Shown: in pieces, positions 21,180 through 33,889 of the stretch
Position numbering within the stretch: position 1 is the first letter of the stretch
Layout: the number at the start of each line of letters is the position of its first letter
Position numbers and translations under genes: made by a program
Assembly (NCBI GenBank): GCA_026419785.1
Contig: JAODTK010004543.1
Span: 1-64,000 of the forward strand
Length of the DNA: 64,000 nucleotides
Direction of reading: 5' to 3'
Source: Sclerodactyla briareus
Lineage: Eukaryota > Echinodermata > Holothuroidea > Dendrochirotida > Sclerodactylidae
Notes under the pieces: generated by a model
The model's input: only the letters and a program-made list of their open reading frames with translations
Database searches by the model: none
Told to the model about the DNA's origin: nothing

Positions 21180-21905
21180 TATGGTTAGTCTTGAGTCTAC
21201 TCATTGTGTATTTGTCATTACTACATTGCAATTGAATGCTGCATGCAGTTTGGTTGCACCACAGGATGACTAGCTCAGCTGTGATGCCGACTTGCCCTAG
21301 GCAGTGCGCCACTGCATGCAAATGGTTAGTCATGTTGTAAGTCTACTCATTGTGCATCAGTCATTGCTGCATGCAGTTTGGTTGCACCACAGGATTGACT
21401 AGCTCAGCTGTGATGCCGACTTGCCCTAGGCAGTGCGCCACTGCATACAAATGGTTAGTCATGTAAGTCTACTCATTGTGCATCAGTCATTGCTGCATGC
21501 AGGTTGGTTGCACCACAAGATTGACTAGCTCAGCTGTGATGCCGGACTTGCCCTAGGCAGTGCGCCATGCATAAAATGTTTAGTCATGGAAGTCTACTAT
21601 TGTGCATCAGTACATTGCGCATTGCAGGTGGTTGCACCACAAGAGTGACCGAGCCATGCTGTGGGGCTGCCGACTTGCCATAGCCCGTGTGCCAACTGCC
21701 CAGCAAATGTTAGTTATGTAAGTCTACTCATTGTGCATCAGTCATTACTGCATTGCAGTTTGGTTGCACCACCAGGACTGACTAGCTCACTGTGTTGCCA
21801 ACTTGCCCTAGGCAGTGTGGCAGCCCTTGCGTGCAATCAATGGTTTAGTTCATGTAAGGCTACTCATTGTGCATCAGTCCATTACTGCACTCATGCAGTT
21901 GGTTG
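21180..21905. repeat. ~130-bp tandem array
   Basis: Five and a half diverged units. The landmark ATGGTTAGTCATGTAAGTCT starts at 21322, 21451, 21576, 21707 and 21840, spacing 125-133. An earlier partial unit begins at 21181. Each unit carries TTGCCCTAGGCAGTGCGCCA and GGTTGCACCACAGGATTGAC. The third to fifth units contain most of the small length errors. Confidence 0.9.
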
Positions 21906-23439
21906 CTGATCTCGGCCTTGACAGCAGTAACACATCACATCAGCGCTTATTATTGTACATCTATCCGTGGTGGTGCGGTAAGCATAATACAATGAACTCA
22001 TTATTTGAGGAGTTAGATGAAAATGAACAAGCTGATAATTTTGTAATTGCGAAGAAAGGAAAACTTCAAATATAAGTCTATTTTTGTTTCCAGTCCTATT
22101 GTCTACCTTAACCCTGTTCTGCCCACCCTGGATTGGTTCTGAATTCGCCTACCCCAAAAATGCTGCTTACAAGGTATGAATGTAGGGGTACTGAACTTTT
22201 AGATCATTATGTTTTTAATGTATTTGATCCACAGCCACTGAATTAACCTTGTTGTTTGTGACTAGTGTATGAGAATAAACATTGGTGAGAACAAAGACTT
22301 ATGAACATTCAAGCTTATTGATTAGTTATTCTGGGTATGTGTGGTCATGGTTATACGGGGGAGGAAGGATAGGCCATGAGCCCTTCTCACTGAGAATGTT
22401 CTCTCCTCTTCATGTGTGGCAACAAATCCTTTTACAATACCAGTCATGATGGGTACGTGAACTCGAAGAGGGTGAATTATGACATATTCATCATCGGTAG
22501 TCTGAAAATATCTTGTGCTATGCACGAATATGACGTCTGATTTTGTCTGGGGTGTCTTCATTAGTCAAAACTGCGTAGAAGACAGAACTGCCTTATATTT
22601 TGGTATATTAACAGGGATTGCCTTAACAATTTTTGTTTTCACTCGCCAGTCGAGTAGAACATCTGAAGCTTTGGTAGCCCGCATGCTGGTTTCAGTGGCC
22701 CTGCAACAGTGTGTGTATTAATGGTTATTGGACTAAAAAATTCAACTCGCCAACGGCCGACAGAAGATGTGTGTTTTACTTGCCTTACTTACCAAATGCT
22801 AGTGAAAATGGCCAGCGGGCGAGTGCTTATTCGGGCCCTGTAATAAACCAGGAGCACAGATTCCAATTTTGTAGTTTTCTGGGTGCAGTGCAATGATCTC
22901 AATGACTGGTTACTGCCAGGAATTGATTGGGTTAGTTAGTTAGGTAGGCAGGCAAAGTGCAAACAAAGAGAGTTGTCTTTTGGGAAATGAGAGACTGCAT
23001 TTCTAGGATCATTCTATTTATGTTAATACCAGAAGTCTGTGAGAGGGGGGTTGCTGATGGTTACTTTTTTGGAGGGAGACACTAGAACTTGTATGTTGGC
23101 CAACTGATGTTGCACTGTAGAGACTCCCCCTGATTTCTCTGCCTAATGACCAAGGTCAATAACTCGATGAAGGAACATTGTTCTTAGTTTGAACCTGTAG
23201 ATATAGTTCCCTCTGTTATACCCAGTCCTGCAGTTCAACCATTTGGTTTAACAAGTTGTGTCCATGCTCCAGTTTTCCATTAGTGGATCCTACACGCTGC
23301 TATACAAATCATCACGTGCAGATGCAACATTTGAAAGGTTCGCTGGTATTTGAACAAGGGACTGCAGAGTTCTGATGACTAGCCATTAGATCACGGCCTG
23401 AAAAAAATTACAGATCACTTATTTTGTATGGCATGCCTA
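21906..23439. other. Intergenic stretch with one possible exon
   Basis: Contains the exon-like interval 22094-22173. An imperfect pair of CAGGG ends at 22612 and 22841 was considered as a short transposon and rejected. Nothing else recognised. Confidence 0.4.
22094..22173 (+). CDS. Exon-like interval, unknown
   Basis: Flanked by TTTTTGTTTCCAG and a donor GTATGA. One frame is open throughout: VLLSTLTLFC then PPWIGSEFAYPKNAAYK. The composition looks protein-like, but it is short and no family is recognised. It could equally be chance. Confidence 0.2.
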
Positions 23440-23736
23440 CCGGCAAGATATCTGAGGTAATAAGATTAACTTTGTGTTTTTCCAAAAACTGACAAATTCA
23501 ACCTCTGGTGACGTTGAAATCACCGTCATGTTTTGGGACCAACTTTGTCCCACCCACAAAGGTTCTTGTAAATCGGATATTTATATAAAACGTGTATTTT
23601 TGTGGTAAACATGCGAATTAGAGGGCAGCAGACATGAAGTGATGCCCACGGATAAAACGTTATTGCGTAAAGTTCAGCGGCAGTGGCCACACCCTCATAA
23701 TATCCCGAACACCTAAAAGTTGTTGCGGGGATATGA
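23440..23736 (-). mobile_element. Helitron fragment, copy H4 (5' part)
   Basis: On the minus strand starts TCATATCCCCGCAACAACTT with the second half of the stem-loop GGGATATTATGAGGG, then module sequence shared with H3 (CGTCATGTTTT). The 3' end with hairpin and CTAG is absent. Confidence 0.5.
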
Positions 23737-24235
23737 CATACTAGTTTCATTCATCTGCAGGGAATTGCGGACAGTTTCCTCCGGGAATTTCCTCCTTATC
23801 AATCAAGGCTCCCTTGTGGGGAGGCATCCACAATTCCGGTTTGCGCTGGCAAACGGCTTAGCACTAATAATTCTGAACTCTATTGCTGACAAAAAATAAT
23901 AAGCTTGTTTAGTGCTTACATGGTCGTGTGTGATTGACCGGAATCACACGGGGAGTTGATACCCACTGTGATGACCCCCCCCCGTTAACCCAACGTAGCC
24001 ACGCCCTTATTGCTCTCCCCGTACAGTCAAAATAGTTGTTTGAGGTAATGGTTTATTCTGAAACAATTGTTAATTGTTTTTATCAGGGCCGGATTAGATT
24101 TTGTAGATGAGAATTGTATCATTGTTGTAGTTGCGGGGTAGGCATCAGTTGCGATTAGTATCATTTTGGTTGGCAGAAATCTCTTGATGAGAGGCTGATG
24201 AAATTTGCGGAACACCCGAGGACGGGTATAGCAAA

Positions 24236-24300
24236 AGGAGCACCCGTGGCGTAGTCCGTTAGGTCTCACAGCAAGACCGTAAACTGACTGGTTCAGGGAT
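24236..24300 (+). repeat. tRNA-derived SINE head (probable)
   Basis: A-box-like TGGCGTAGTCCG at 24247 and B-box-like GGTTCAGGGAT at 24290, 43 bases apart, inside GGAGCACCCGTGGCGTAGTC context. This is the spacing of internal Pol III promoters in tRNA-headed SINEs. The tail after 24300 is G/T-rich and its end is not defined. No second copy seen. Confidence 0.4.
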
Positions 24301-25159
24301 GTGTTTTGGGGATTATTTTTTGTTTGGGGGAAGGGGTTTCCTCTTCCCATTGAGATTTTTTTCAAGAACAAACTTCGATTGGTGCAAAATGTTTGTTATC
24401 TTTTACATAGCTCAATTCCACATTGCCGCTAAAAAGTGCTCTGTCTTGCATTTCAGTGTTTTTCAGAACAGTTTCACAAATCTAATATCAGTGAGCTGCT
24501 GTGCCATGCCCTAGCTTGAAGTTACTTGAAACTTCTGTTTATCTGTGAATCCGTAAAAATGCTTAACGAACACGTGGGGGGCGACCGAATGTTTCAATAT
24601 AAACCGACGATGATGAAACGTTAAATTAAAAAAACCGGGCATACAGATCATCAAATTCGCCCCAGTGAAGCACAATTTTGTTTAGCCCTTCGTCCAACTG
24701 ACAAACCAAACTACAGCTACCCCTGTGGCATCCAGCCCGCCTGACCATAGTCAGTTAGCTTGATGATGCGCTAGTGCACTTGTGCTGCTGGAATTTAGCA
24801 ATAATGTCCAGAATGTCCACCGAAAATCTTACTCCATACGCCATCCCAAAGCTGCTACAGGACGAAAGTACGAGTCGACTCAGACATGTCTAAAAAGTTT
24901 TCAGTCTTCTCACACAGGAAAACGATTCTCTGATTGTAGCGGAAATATAGAAAAGTGTCCAATAAATCCGGCCGGGAAGAGAATGTGCAAGGTAGGGAAC
25001 ATATCTCTCATTCGTTCTGATCGGAATGGGGCTGCTATCTGCCTTAATGTTCGGGGGATTCTTGGGGGGGGTGTCCGTCTGTAGTGCTTTCTGCTTCAGT
25101 CATGTTGGTGAGTAGATTTGCCTCTCAGAAAAGAGTGTTAGTCCTTGATTTACCGGATA
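24301..25159. other. Intergenic, nothing recognised
   Basis: No repeat shared with the rest of the window. A 100-codon open frame at 24782-25084 has no recognisable domain and is not called. Confidence 0.4.
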
Positions 25160-25289
25160 ATGTTCAGTCAGACCATCACGTCGTTTCCAAGACGTAAAGA
25201 ATCAAGTTCTAGCCTCGGGACACTTCGCACAAATGTCACTTTTTCGGGGCACTCGTAGGCATTATCCCCGCGACCCACAAGGCATAAAC

Positions 25290-26310
25290 TTTGGTTAAAC
25301 CTCGATGGATAAGAGCTGGCTTCGGAACGTTTCGAAAAGTGGGGGGGGGGGGCACATCGAACGCAAATGACCAACTAAGCCGAGCGCCACCAGCTTTATC
25401 GCGGCTTGTAACAAAGAAATTCGATTTTTCATACCCCCAGCGACTGGAACGGCACCTTGGCCAGGCTCCAATAGCACTCCATCTATCTACGTGTTTTATT
25501 TGAGTAAAGTGTCATTTGTGCTTACAAAAGGTTACCGAGTATCGCACTTGGTATTTTTTATTACCTTTTTCTACTGTGGCTTTGTTTGTGTGAATCCCGG
25601 GTCTACCGAACGTGGGATCGATCATGGAAAGGCCATAGGCTTCGGGACCACTTCCATTTAGGAGCAAACATCTGGTGCCCCAAAGTGTACAAGTCAGTGC
25701 ATTGGAAACTACCCCGCCCGCGCGAATCGCCGACAAAAATTGCATGTTTTCCGGGCTTTTATTAAACGAAGTCTGCAAGAAATTCAGGCATTTTTTTTTC
25801 ACTTTGTGCAATTTTTCCTCTTCCTCCTTCCAATTGTCCACGAATTTCCCGCCCCGAATTTTCATCTCAGAAAAATTGGGGGGGGGGGGGGGACAGTCTG
25901 CCCCCCAGGCTTCTGAAAGTAATCGAGGACGAATGATTGAAGCATTACATCGCATATTTTAATAGCCCGCAACGCCGGAGAAAGCGCATTGGCGCGAAAC
26001 ACTTTTCGAGAATCGTATGAAACATGGGTAATCCTTCCACTTCGGTCTTGGGGCCCTAGTCGTCCAGATCTCCACCTGGGTCCGCACATGGAATTGGTGG
26101 ACTTAAGGACTATTTCCAACGCGGATTTTTGTTGGGTTAGACAAAAATTGAATCAGTTTAGAGCTGATACAAAATCTGGCATGTGCCTAGTATTTTTTAT
26201 TACGTCCGGAAAAGTGGGGGGACACGATATGATTATCCCCCCCACTTTTGAAAGTGGGGGGACCTTTGATATTATGTCCCCCCGTCCCCCACCGACCTGT
26301 TGACGGCCCA
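25290..26310. repeat. G-run family E element, copy E1
   Basis: About 1 kb that aligns along its length with 28110-29150. Shared blocks in order: AAAAGTGGGGG...GACAC, a GAGCGCCACC hairpin (GCGCCACC...GGCGCG in E2), TATCGCACTTGGTATTTTTT, GCATGTTTTCCGGGC, a G run then CAGTCTGCCCCC, GGATTTTTGTTGGGTTAGAC, and a tail in which GTGGGGGGACA and CCCCCCCAC face each other twice. Non-coding, class unknown. Confidence 0.7.
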
Positions 26311-26952
26311 TGATAGTCAATGCGTCCAATCCCATTTAATTGAAGTCTTGACGTGTTTAGTCGAGACTTCGATTAGATCGGAACTGGGATGATTGTTGCA
26401 GAATTTGAACAGACCAAATAAATCAGTCTGAGAATGAAGTGTATGGGCTTCATTCACTCGAATCCTCAATTTAAAAATGTTTAATCGGATTTTTTTGGGA
26501 TGGGGGGGGGGGGTTGCCCCCAGTGCCGTCGTGATGCCGCAGATGTGCAATCCGGCACACCATAAATACCAAGATAGGGAAAAAAAATATGTCAGGGCTT
26601 TTTCAGTAGGAAAAGGTGGGAATTATTAAACGAACGTTCATAAACCTGGAAAAACGTCGATGTATTAAATGTCACTATCAATAAAATATCAATATCACTT
26701 TCAGTCAATTAATATTGTGACCACTATATATTTCCGAGCTATAGGAATGTTTTTGTTTAATATTCCTATCATATAGACTAAATTTGCGACCTAAAAATCT
26801 CTTCTTTGACAATGTTGTGCTACGCTGCTTGACAAGTCATGGTGCCATCATTTGACCGCTTCATGAACTGCTAAAGTGATATTCTTTTTATTGTGTGAAA
26901 GTTTAGTTTAATTTCTGAATATAAACATAGCCATCACTGTCCCGCCCCTAGT
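26311..26952. other. Intergenic, G run
   Basis: A G run at about 26501-26512. No other feature. Confidence 0.4.
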
Positions 26953-27690
26953 CATCTGGCACTCACCATTTGGCATCTATAAAGACCTCACTTTAATAGA
27001 TTTGTTACACTACGCGGAAACCAATAATGTTGCTCCGCAATTATAGGCTAAAATTCGCATGGACATAGAGAGGTTAAGGCGAACTCATTCTAATTTGTAA
27101 AGTTAATTTTCAATTTATTTATTTGAAAATAAGTAGCCATCTGGAACTCACCATTTTGGCATTCATTAATGATTAATTAAAAAAAAAAATGCTACGCTGC
27201 GCTTGGATAGCCTCGAAATCGCAAGAACAGTGGCTAAGGGAAATTATAAAAAAAAAAAAAGAACAAGGTCACCATTGATTCGAGTTTACTTTTGATTTAT
27301 CACATGAAAGTAAACCATCTGGAGATCACCATTTGGCATTTGAGAAGACCTTATTTCGGAAATTTCGCTACGCGGCGCGGCAACTATAGTGCCGTTTGAG
27401 TTGGATAGTATAAAGCCGCGTGGAATACCAGTGGCTAAGTGAAATTCATTTCAGTTTGCAAGTTTATTTTCAATTAACTACAGGAAAAATGGCATCTGGA
27501 GCTCACCGTGCATTGAGAAGAACATAATTTGAAGTTTTCGCTAAGCTTCGCGACAACCAATGCTGCCGCTCTGCTCTCATAGACTAATCCGGTATCAATA
27601 TGATGTTTGCGATGTTTCTTCCTTGGTTCCATTTCAAATTTAAGTTTATTTGAATGATCTTGAATGGCAAAACAACCATCTGAAGCCCGG
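26953..27690. repeat. ~181-bp tandem (satellite-like) array
   Basis: The landmark CATCTGGAACTCACCATTTGGCAT starts at 26953, 27138, 27316 and 27493, with a last partial copy at 27677: spacing 185, 178, 177, 184. Each unit continues with AGAAGACCT, a TTTCGCTACGC box, a G/C patch, and GTTTATTTTCAATT. Units are clearly diverged, so the array is old or weakly homogenised. Confidence 0.85.
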
Positions 27691-28109
27691 AATAAAAAAA
27701 AATTGGAAGTCTTCTGTAAAGTCAGGGTGTTGCCTTTACGTCCATGGACACGGGATATGGGAAGTGTCTTTTCATGCTATCTGACAGACATTTGTATGTA
27801 CGGTTGCGCGCCAGCTGTGGTGGCGCTCGGCTTAGTCATCACCTGCTGATGCCCCCCCCCCACCCCCAATTATTTTTGCACGACGCCCCTGGTTGCCCCA
27901 TTGCCAGCCGCCACTGGACTGGCACGTCGTTTATTCACAAATTAAAATCTCAATTCAAAGGTATGCAATATGAGCAGGTATGCTGTTGGATTAGTTCATC
28001 AACGGGCAAACTAGATTACTGAGCATACGAGCCAATGCGTATTTCACTAAAGAGGTTTCTTGTAATAACAAGAAGTATCCATTAAGGGAAAACCCATGGT
28101 GAAGTTACC

Positions 28110-29150
28110 CATGGGTGTAGGGGTTAAGATGTGTGTTGCACAGGAGCGTCGGACCGTTTGAAAAGTGGGGTGGGGGACACAACGGATGCAAATATTACCA
28201 TCTGAGGGAAGCGCCACCATCGGTTGGCGCGAGGCGCACCAAGAGAATTTCAGATTTTCATAGCCTCCAGATCGACGAAAACGGCATTTGCCAGGCTCAA
28301 AAGCACCCATCTACATGTGTGATTTGAGTAAAAAACAGACAAAAAAGCTGTCATTGTGCATACTAGGATCATTTACCGAATATCGCACATGATATTTTTT
28401 ACCTTTTCTATTGGCTTGTTTGCGGGGGGTATAGGGTTCTACGAACAGTCTTGGTGGGATCGAAGGGAAAAAAAAGCAATAGGCGTACGGGACCTCTCCT
28501 ATTTGGGAACAGACATTTGTAATCCGAATTTTACAAGTCAGTCATTGAATACAACCGGCGCGCGAAGCGCGGGGGGAACAAAATTGCATGTTTCCCGGGC
28601 ATTTCATCGGGAAAGTCTGCGAAAAATTCAGGCCTTTCTTTTCACTTTGGGCCTGTTTTCCCTTCCTAAATTTCCACGAATTTTCGCCCGACTTTTTAAT
28701 CTCAGAGAAATTGGGGGGGGGGGGCAGTCTGCCCCCAAGGCTCCTGAAATTAATCGAGTGAACAAAATGATTCGAAGCATTACATCGCATATTTAGCCTA
28801 CAACACTGGAAGAAAAACGCCATTGCGAGCAAAACACTTGTGAAATTATGCACTTTGGCTATTCGATAAAAAAATTCGAGAACTCTATGAAACAGGGTAA
28901 TCCTTCGACTTCGGCCATAGTCGTGTCCAGATCTTCACTGGGATACGCACATGGGATAGTGGACTTGCGACAATTCCAACGCGATATTGTTGGTTAGACA
29001 AAAATTGAATCAGTTAATAGACGATCATCAAATTATCATTATTATTTTTTTTATGCGGTCGGCAAAAGTGGGGTGGAGGGGGGGGAAATACGAGATAACC
29101 CCCCTTTATGAAAGTGGGGGGGACATGTCCCCCGTCCCCCACCTGTTGTC
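28110..29150. repeat. G-run family E element, copy E2
   Basis: Same block order as 25290-26310, including GGCGCGAGGCGC beside GCGCCACC, TTACCGAATATCGCACATGA, GGGCAGTCTGCCCCC and a tail with facing GTGGGGTGGAGGGGG and CCCCCC tracts. The start is ill-defined. A nearby CCCATGG...CCATGGG hairpin at 28093-28115 may be flanking DNA. Confidence 0.7.
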
Positions 29151-29597
29151 TCATGGCGTGCACTCCATAAAGAATAGCTGTGTGTTTGTTTCGTTTGTGT
29201 GGGTGCGCGGAGGCCTTTAGTGTGTGTCCCCAATGTGTATGTGCGTTGCGTGTCTATTACAGGTCACAGATTTTTTCACAGATACCTCCAGTTTGAAGAT
29301 TCTCCGAAATTTCGCAGTTGCATATATATATCGTTTCATATGATTTTCTCCTATTTTGGCCGAATGTAACCGAAATATAAATTTTGCTCCGCAATCGGGC
29401 AACATACCCAAAATGGGGATTCTTTCTGGGAAGCTCATATTTTACTAAGCATTTTGATATTCTTCCCCCTCAGGTTAATTGGAGATTGGACGGTTTGAAG
29501 TTTTGGAATTTGGCATGGAAAGTCATGAAACATTGGCTCGAAATCGAAGATCCCATACCTTCCCATTAACCCTCAAGGGGCAGTTATTTCTATGGAT

Positions 29598-29656
29598 TGT
29601 GTGTAGTGTCTTGTGGGTGTGTGTGTTTGTGTATGTATGTGTGTGTGTGTGTTAGG
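29598..29656 (+). repeat. TG microsatellite
   Basis: Imperfect (TG)n with TTTG and TATG interruptions, about 59 bp, followed by a G run. Confidence 0.85.
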
Positions 29657-29929
29657 AGAGGGGGGGATCCTGGATCGCCACTATTTACCGAAGTTTTTGA
29701 AGATTAACCTTGCCAGATGTTTTCAAATCCAGCATTGGAATGGAGAAGCAAAAATGGTCACGAAACACAGTCATGTTATATGGCCAATATGGGTGAACAA
29801 TAGTAAAGAATTTCACAGAATGCGTGAAGATCTTGCAACTTGGGGGTTTACCCCCGACCGTCCCCTCTGGTCAGTGCATGGTGAGAGCGTTGTCACTCCC
29901 AAGTCATCCAATGATCCCCCGTGGAATTA

Positions 29930-30060
29930 TTATGCAGAGCCCCCGCGCCGCCGATGCAATGTGAATGTTACTAGTGTCATTCCATCCTAAGAACATTTCC
30001 CAAACATTGAAACGAAGGGGGGGGGGGGTTTCGGGTGCTGACTCCGAATGACCGTCCAGT
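29930..30060. repeat. Dispersed repeat family F, copy 2
   Basis: AGAACATTTCCCAAACATTG, AAACGAAGGGGGG and upstream GAATGTTACTAGTGTCATTC match 15880-16010. Non-coding. Confidence 0.5.
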
Positions 30061-30670
30061 CCAAAACCGGTTTCCGACTAGGATTCCAGACTTATCGTGT
30101 AACGAGATTTCCAGACTGATCTTTCTTGACATGCTGTACTGAGTCTGACCCCCAAACAATAGGGATCATATATGACTATTTATTGGGAAAACCCCCCAAT
30201 CACATTTTTCCTATTTTACCCAGAACTGCCGATCCCAAAAACACTAAGGTTTTTTATTCCCTCATCAAAAAAACAGCTGCATACCAAATTACAACCCTCA
30301 TTATTAAAGCAGCAGGTGTCAACTAAAAGTGGGCAGGTTTTAACATGAGCTAGACAGAGACGCTGGTACGTTCCAGTTAGTAGTAAAAGCTCAACAGCAT
30401 AGCACTAAAGGGCAGGAGGACAGGGCCATCCACCGACAATCCAATGCAACCCTTGATAGAAATTGGGGCAAAATTATGTAAGAAATTCAAATTTCCATAC
30501 CAAGGTTTTTTGTCCTGAAGTATTCTGGTTCACTTATTGGGGTTGAAAGGCATCTTCAAAAATTACGTAGCAGCATTTTTTTTACCATGTTCGGCAGAGT
30601 AATTTGAACATCCTGGCGTACATAAACTTTCATGTAATGTAAGGTCACAATAAATACTTTAACCTACAAA

Positions 30671-30757
30671 GTGAGTGGTAAGTGAGTGAGTGAGTGAGTG
30701 AGTGAGTGAGTGAGTGAGTGAGGAGTGATGAGTGAGTCAGTGAGGGAGTCAGTGAGT
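30671..30757 (+). repeat. GTGA microsatellite
   Basis: About 20 units of GTGA/AGTG with a few interruptions near the right end. Confidence 0.9.
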
Positions 30758-31254
30758 GGTTGAAGCATCTGATTTGCAGCAGGACCAGAGCTCCACAAGA
30801 GGACCTTAATCAGGTATCTGAAGATTACCTCATGTACCACCAACCACCAATGAGTGGTTTTGGCTGTTGTGCACTACCTATGCAATGTGGTTGAAAACAA
30901 TTTACATAACCAGCAGCATGCACATACAAGGCAATAGGCAAATTAGGCGTAATGTTCGAGGGGTAATTGCAACCAGCTTTCTCAGATACTCTATATTTTT
31001 TCTCAGGTTCTCCCCACGAGGTTGACCTAGGGAAAATTCCGTAATACTGCCGGAAGATTTCATCATATATGCTCAAGGACCAGGGTTGGAAATTTGTAGC
31101 TAAAAATGTTCAAGCTGTGGTAATGGCTGTGCTACATGATGATCAATGCAACTCGAAAATATGGAAAGCAGTTCTTCAAAAGTGACTTATTGGATGGAAA
31201 CAGAACAATGGACACCGACCAACTGAGAGATGCATGAATCAAGGTAGACCTACA

Positions 31255-32115
31255 TTAGTCCATTGACGCATGGGGGGGGCCCCTGGTGTACTTTGAATTT
31301 ATCACTTTTCGTGTGGTACAATAGGAAAATATTAACTTCACAAGCGGACGCGAATCGTACAGTGTTTTAGTAGTGCAAGACCCCCCCCCCACCCTCTCTC
31401 CGGCGTTTTGGCGGTATGTACCAAGCTTGGAACATGCGGCATTTTTGGTCACAAATTGGAAATTTCGACCATTTCGTCGGACTTCGGTCCTCTCGCTGCC
31501 CCGAATTCAAAGTTTCAGGGGCTTCCGATTTCCCGGGACATCTGAAATAAATCATGGATCTCCGCGAAAATGTAGGACAATTAGACAGCTTCAGCTAGCT
31601 TACTGTCCCGCCATGTATAAACGTCATGCCCAAGGGGCAAGGACCTCGGAGTAGCAGTTCCCTGGAGGAAAACCTGGATGAAAATCAAGACGTCTGATAG
31701 CTAGCTACTGCAGTCCAAATTGCGCTCGTCGAAAGAGATAACAACGGACCGAGGTTAAAGGATTCAGTCATCGGAAAGATGTTGATTGTTAGTTTCCAAG
31801 GTCATGAGAATGTGTTTTGTAATTTCACCACATAGATGTATAGGTTAGGGCCATGAAAAAAGGCAGAAATTACAGAGAGTTTCGGAGAGGAAGGGCGAGC
31901 AACGGGACGAATTCCACCGTTAGTACCACGTGCGAAGCACGGAATCTGCACACCCTCTTGGTGCATTCGAGACAAACTTTTGCACATAACTGCTTTAAGT
32001 TTCTTGTGATAAAACAAACAAATTAGCTAAGATCTAATATTTATCCAACTCGTAGTCATTACTGACTCCATAATTTTTCGTTTCTCAAAATTTCATTGAG
32101 GGGGGGGGCATACGC
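31255..32115. repeat. Dispersed repeat, E-related subfamily
   Basis: Blocks GTACCAAGCTTGGAACATGC, then TTTTTGGTCACAAATTGG, later AAGGTCATGAGAATGTG and CACGTGCGAAGCACG, recur at 47300-47800 in the same order. Starts and ends near G runs. A G/C homopolymer patch follows at 32099-32215. Confidence 0.55.
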
Positions 32116-33889
32116 AGGCGCGGTTCTACGGGGGGGCTTTGGTGGTCTCGAGCCCCCCCCCCCCCCTGTTCTCAAGCCCCGCCCCCCCCCCCCCCCCAGC
32201 TAAAAAGCCCGGGGTGTGGGGGTGATAGTTTTTATGTTGAATATGCGTATTGGCATTTTAATGCATGGCAATTAGTATTCTATGTGTTGTGAAATTTTTG
32301 TGTAGGCCTATCACGTACTTTACCGAGATGCTAAACCCTCAGTCCATTACGCAAGTGTTCAGTCGGTCAATCCGATATTTCCTGGCTGAGGCCGAATGTC
32401 ACCAGTCCCAGTGGTCATGATGGCTGGAACATTCTGCCACATTGATGATAGAACCTAAGTCTCTATTTGCCAACCCATTCCGATGTTGAATAGCCCTATT
32501 CCTTACGTTGCGCATTCATCGATATTTTCTTTTTATCGTTGAAGCTTAACGATTATCGTACGACTTTTATCGTTTTCGATATGACGTCATTTAGGAATGC
32601 CTCTTTGTTCAAATTCTCGCAATTTTGGAAGGTATTGTGGATACTGCACTGTATTTTTTTTCATTTATCACCACACAACCCTTCCCCTTGCTCAGGCTGA
32701 ATCTAAGAAGATCTTTATCCGAACTATAAACAAATCGTTATAAGTGTGACCGGCCTTAAGACGTTGATGAGTATATTAACCTGATTCCCGCTGGCTTTTA
32801 TCTCCGCTAAGAATGCGCAGCACCATCATGAGATTCTGCAGTGCGCCAGAGAACAGGATAGCCATGTGTGTGTGTCGGGCGGTCTATCGTCGTGAAATAT
32901 AGGTGGCATATGCAGGGAGTTTCATAGAGGTCTGAATAATAGTGTCAGCGGTTAATGAACGAAGGTAGGGACATAGTCACACTTTATCGACGTCTTAAAG
33001 TACAATGGCTGCAACCGATCATCTTTAAAAGAGCACAGAAAAGATGACATGTCAAAACCCCGCACAAATTTTGACGATTCTGACGTGGTCCCTCGTTGAG
33101 TTATCTGTTTTATTTGAATGAAATTCACCCTGACTGATGTCGTCCCGCAGAGTACGATGGCAAGGTCGCTTATTGACTTTACACAGTTCACTGCTGATAT
33201 TTCTTACCATTATAGCAGAAAAATGTTAGTTGATATTCAGTGTAATGATATGATGAAATTATTCTTCCATATCTTTGTGACAATCTGCCATTTTCAATAA
33301 GATCCCATTGTAGTTTTTCTTTTGTCACAAGGTTGGTAAATACATGTTTGGATTGAACTTGTATTACACAGGGACACAGGGTCAACGGTTACTCTCTTGG
33401 CGTCACGGGGCGACATTGCGCAGTATGAAAATGTCCTCCTTTTCACAACTCGAATCGGCTGATTTTTTTTTTCTTCTGAGGTTCGTGTGTCCCAACCACT
33501 ATAATGAGACACCAAAATAGCAGTAGTTATGTTTACATGAATCTTATACTTCAGTCTTAAAGGACAACTGCAGGATGAATTATACACCGGCTAATATATA
33601 TAGGAGAAAACTGAATGCACTGGTCCAAACCCGACGTTCGTACGACTTTCCTTTACGGGGTTACAGTCCTTTGATTTGTGCATGTGTATCGCGCAGATCG
33701 AAAAGATCCCATCATGCAATAATAACTGATGGTCCGGGCGGCGCCACAGGGGGGGCACGGGGCGGTTTTTGCCCCCCCCTCTGGGTTTATGAACCTGAAA
33801 AAATAGAATCGTTTTGAACGATGTTTTAACCCACTTTTTTCGTGAGGGGTGGGTGAGGTGTCTAGTAGTAGTAACTACTACTACTAGCA
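32116..33889. other. Intergenic with homopolymer patches
   Basis: C runs at 32154-32166 and 32179-32198. A (AGTAGT)/(ACTACT) small inverted repeat at 33863-33886. No gene recognised. Confidence 0.4.

Noticed and set aside
21180-21905. CRISPR-like array
   Set aside because: The whole ~130-bp unit is repeated with no unique spacers. The genome is eukaryotic.
22612-22841. Short hAT-like element with CAGGG ends
   Set aside because: The ends share only CAGGG and a CACTCGCC block, and the flanking bases do not form a convincing 8-bp duplication.
24782-25084. 100-codon open frame as a zinc-finger-like gene
   Set aside because: HTGKRF resembles a C2H2 linker, but no Cys/His finger spacing is present on either side.
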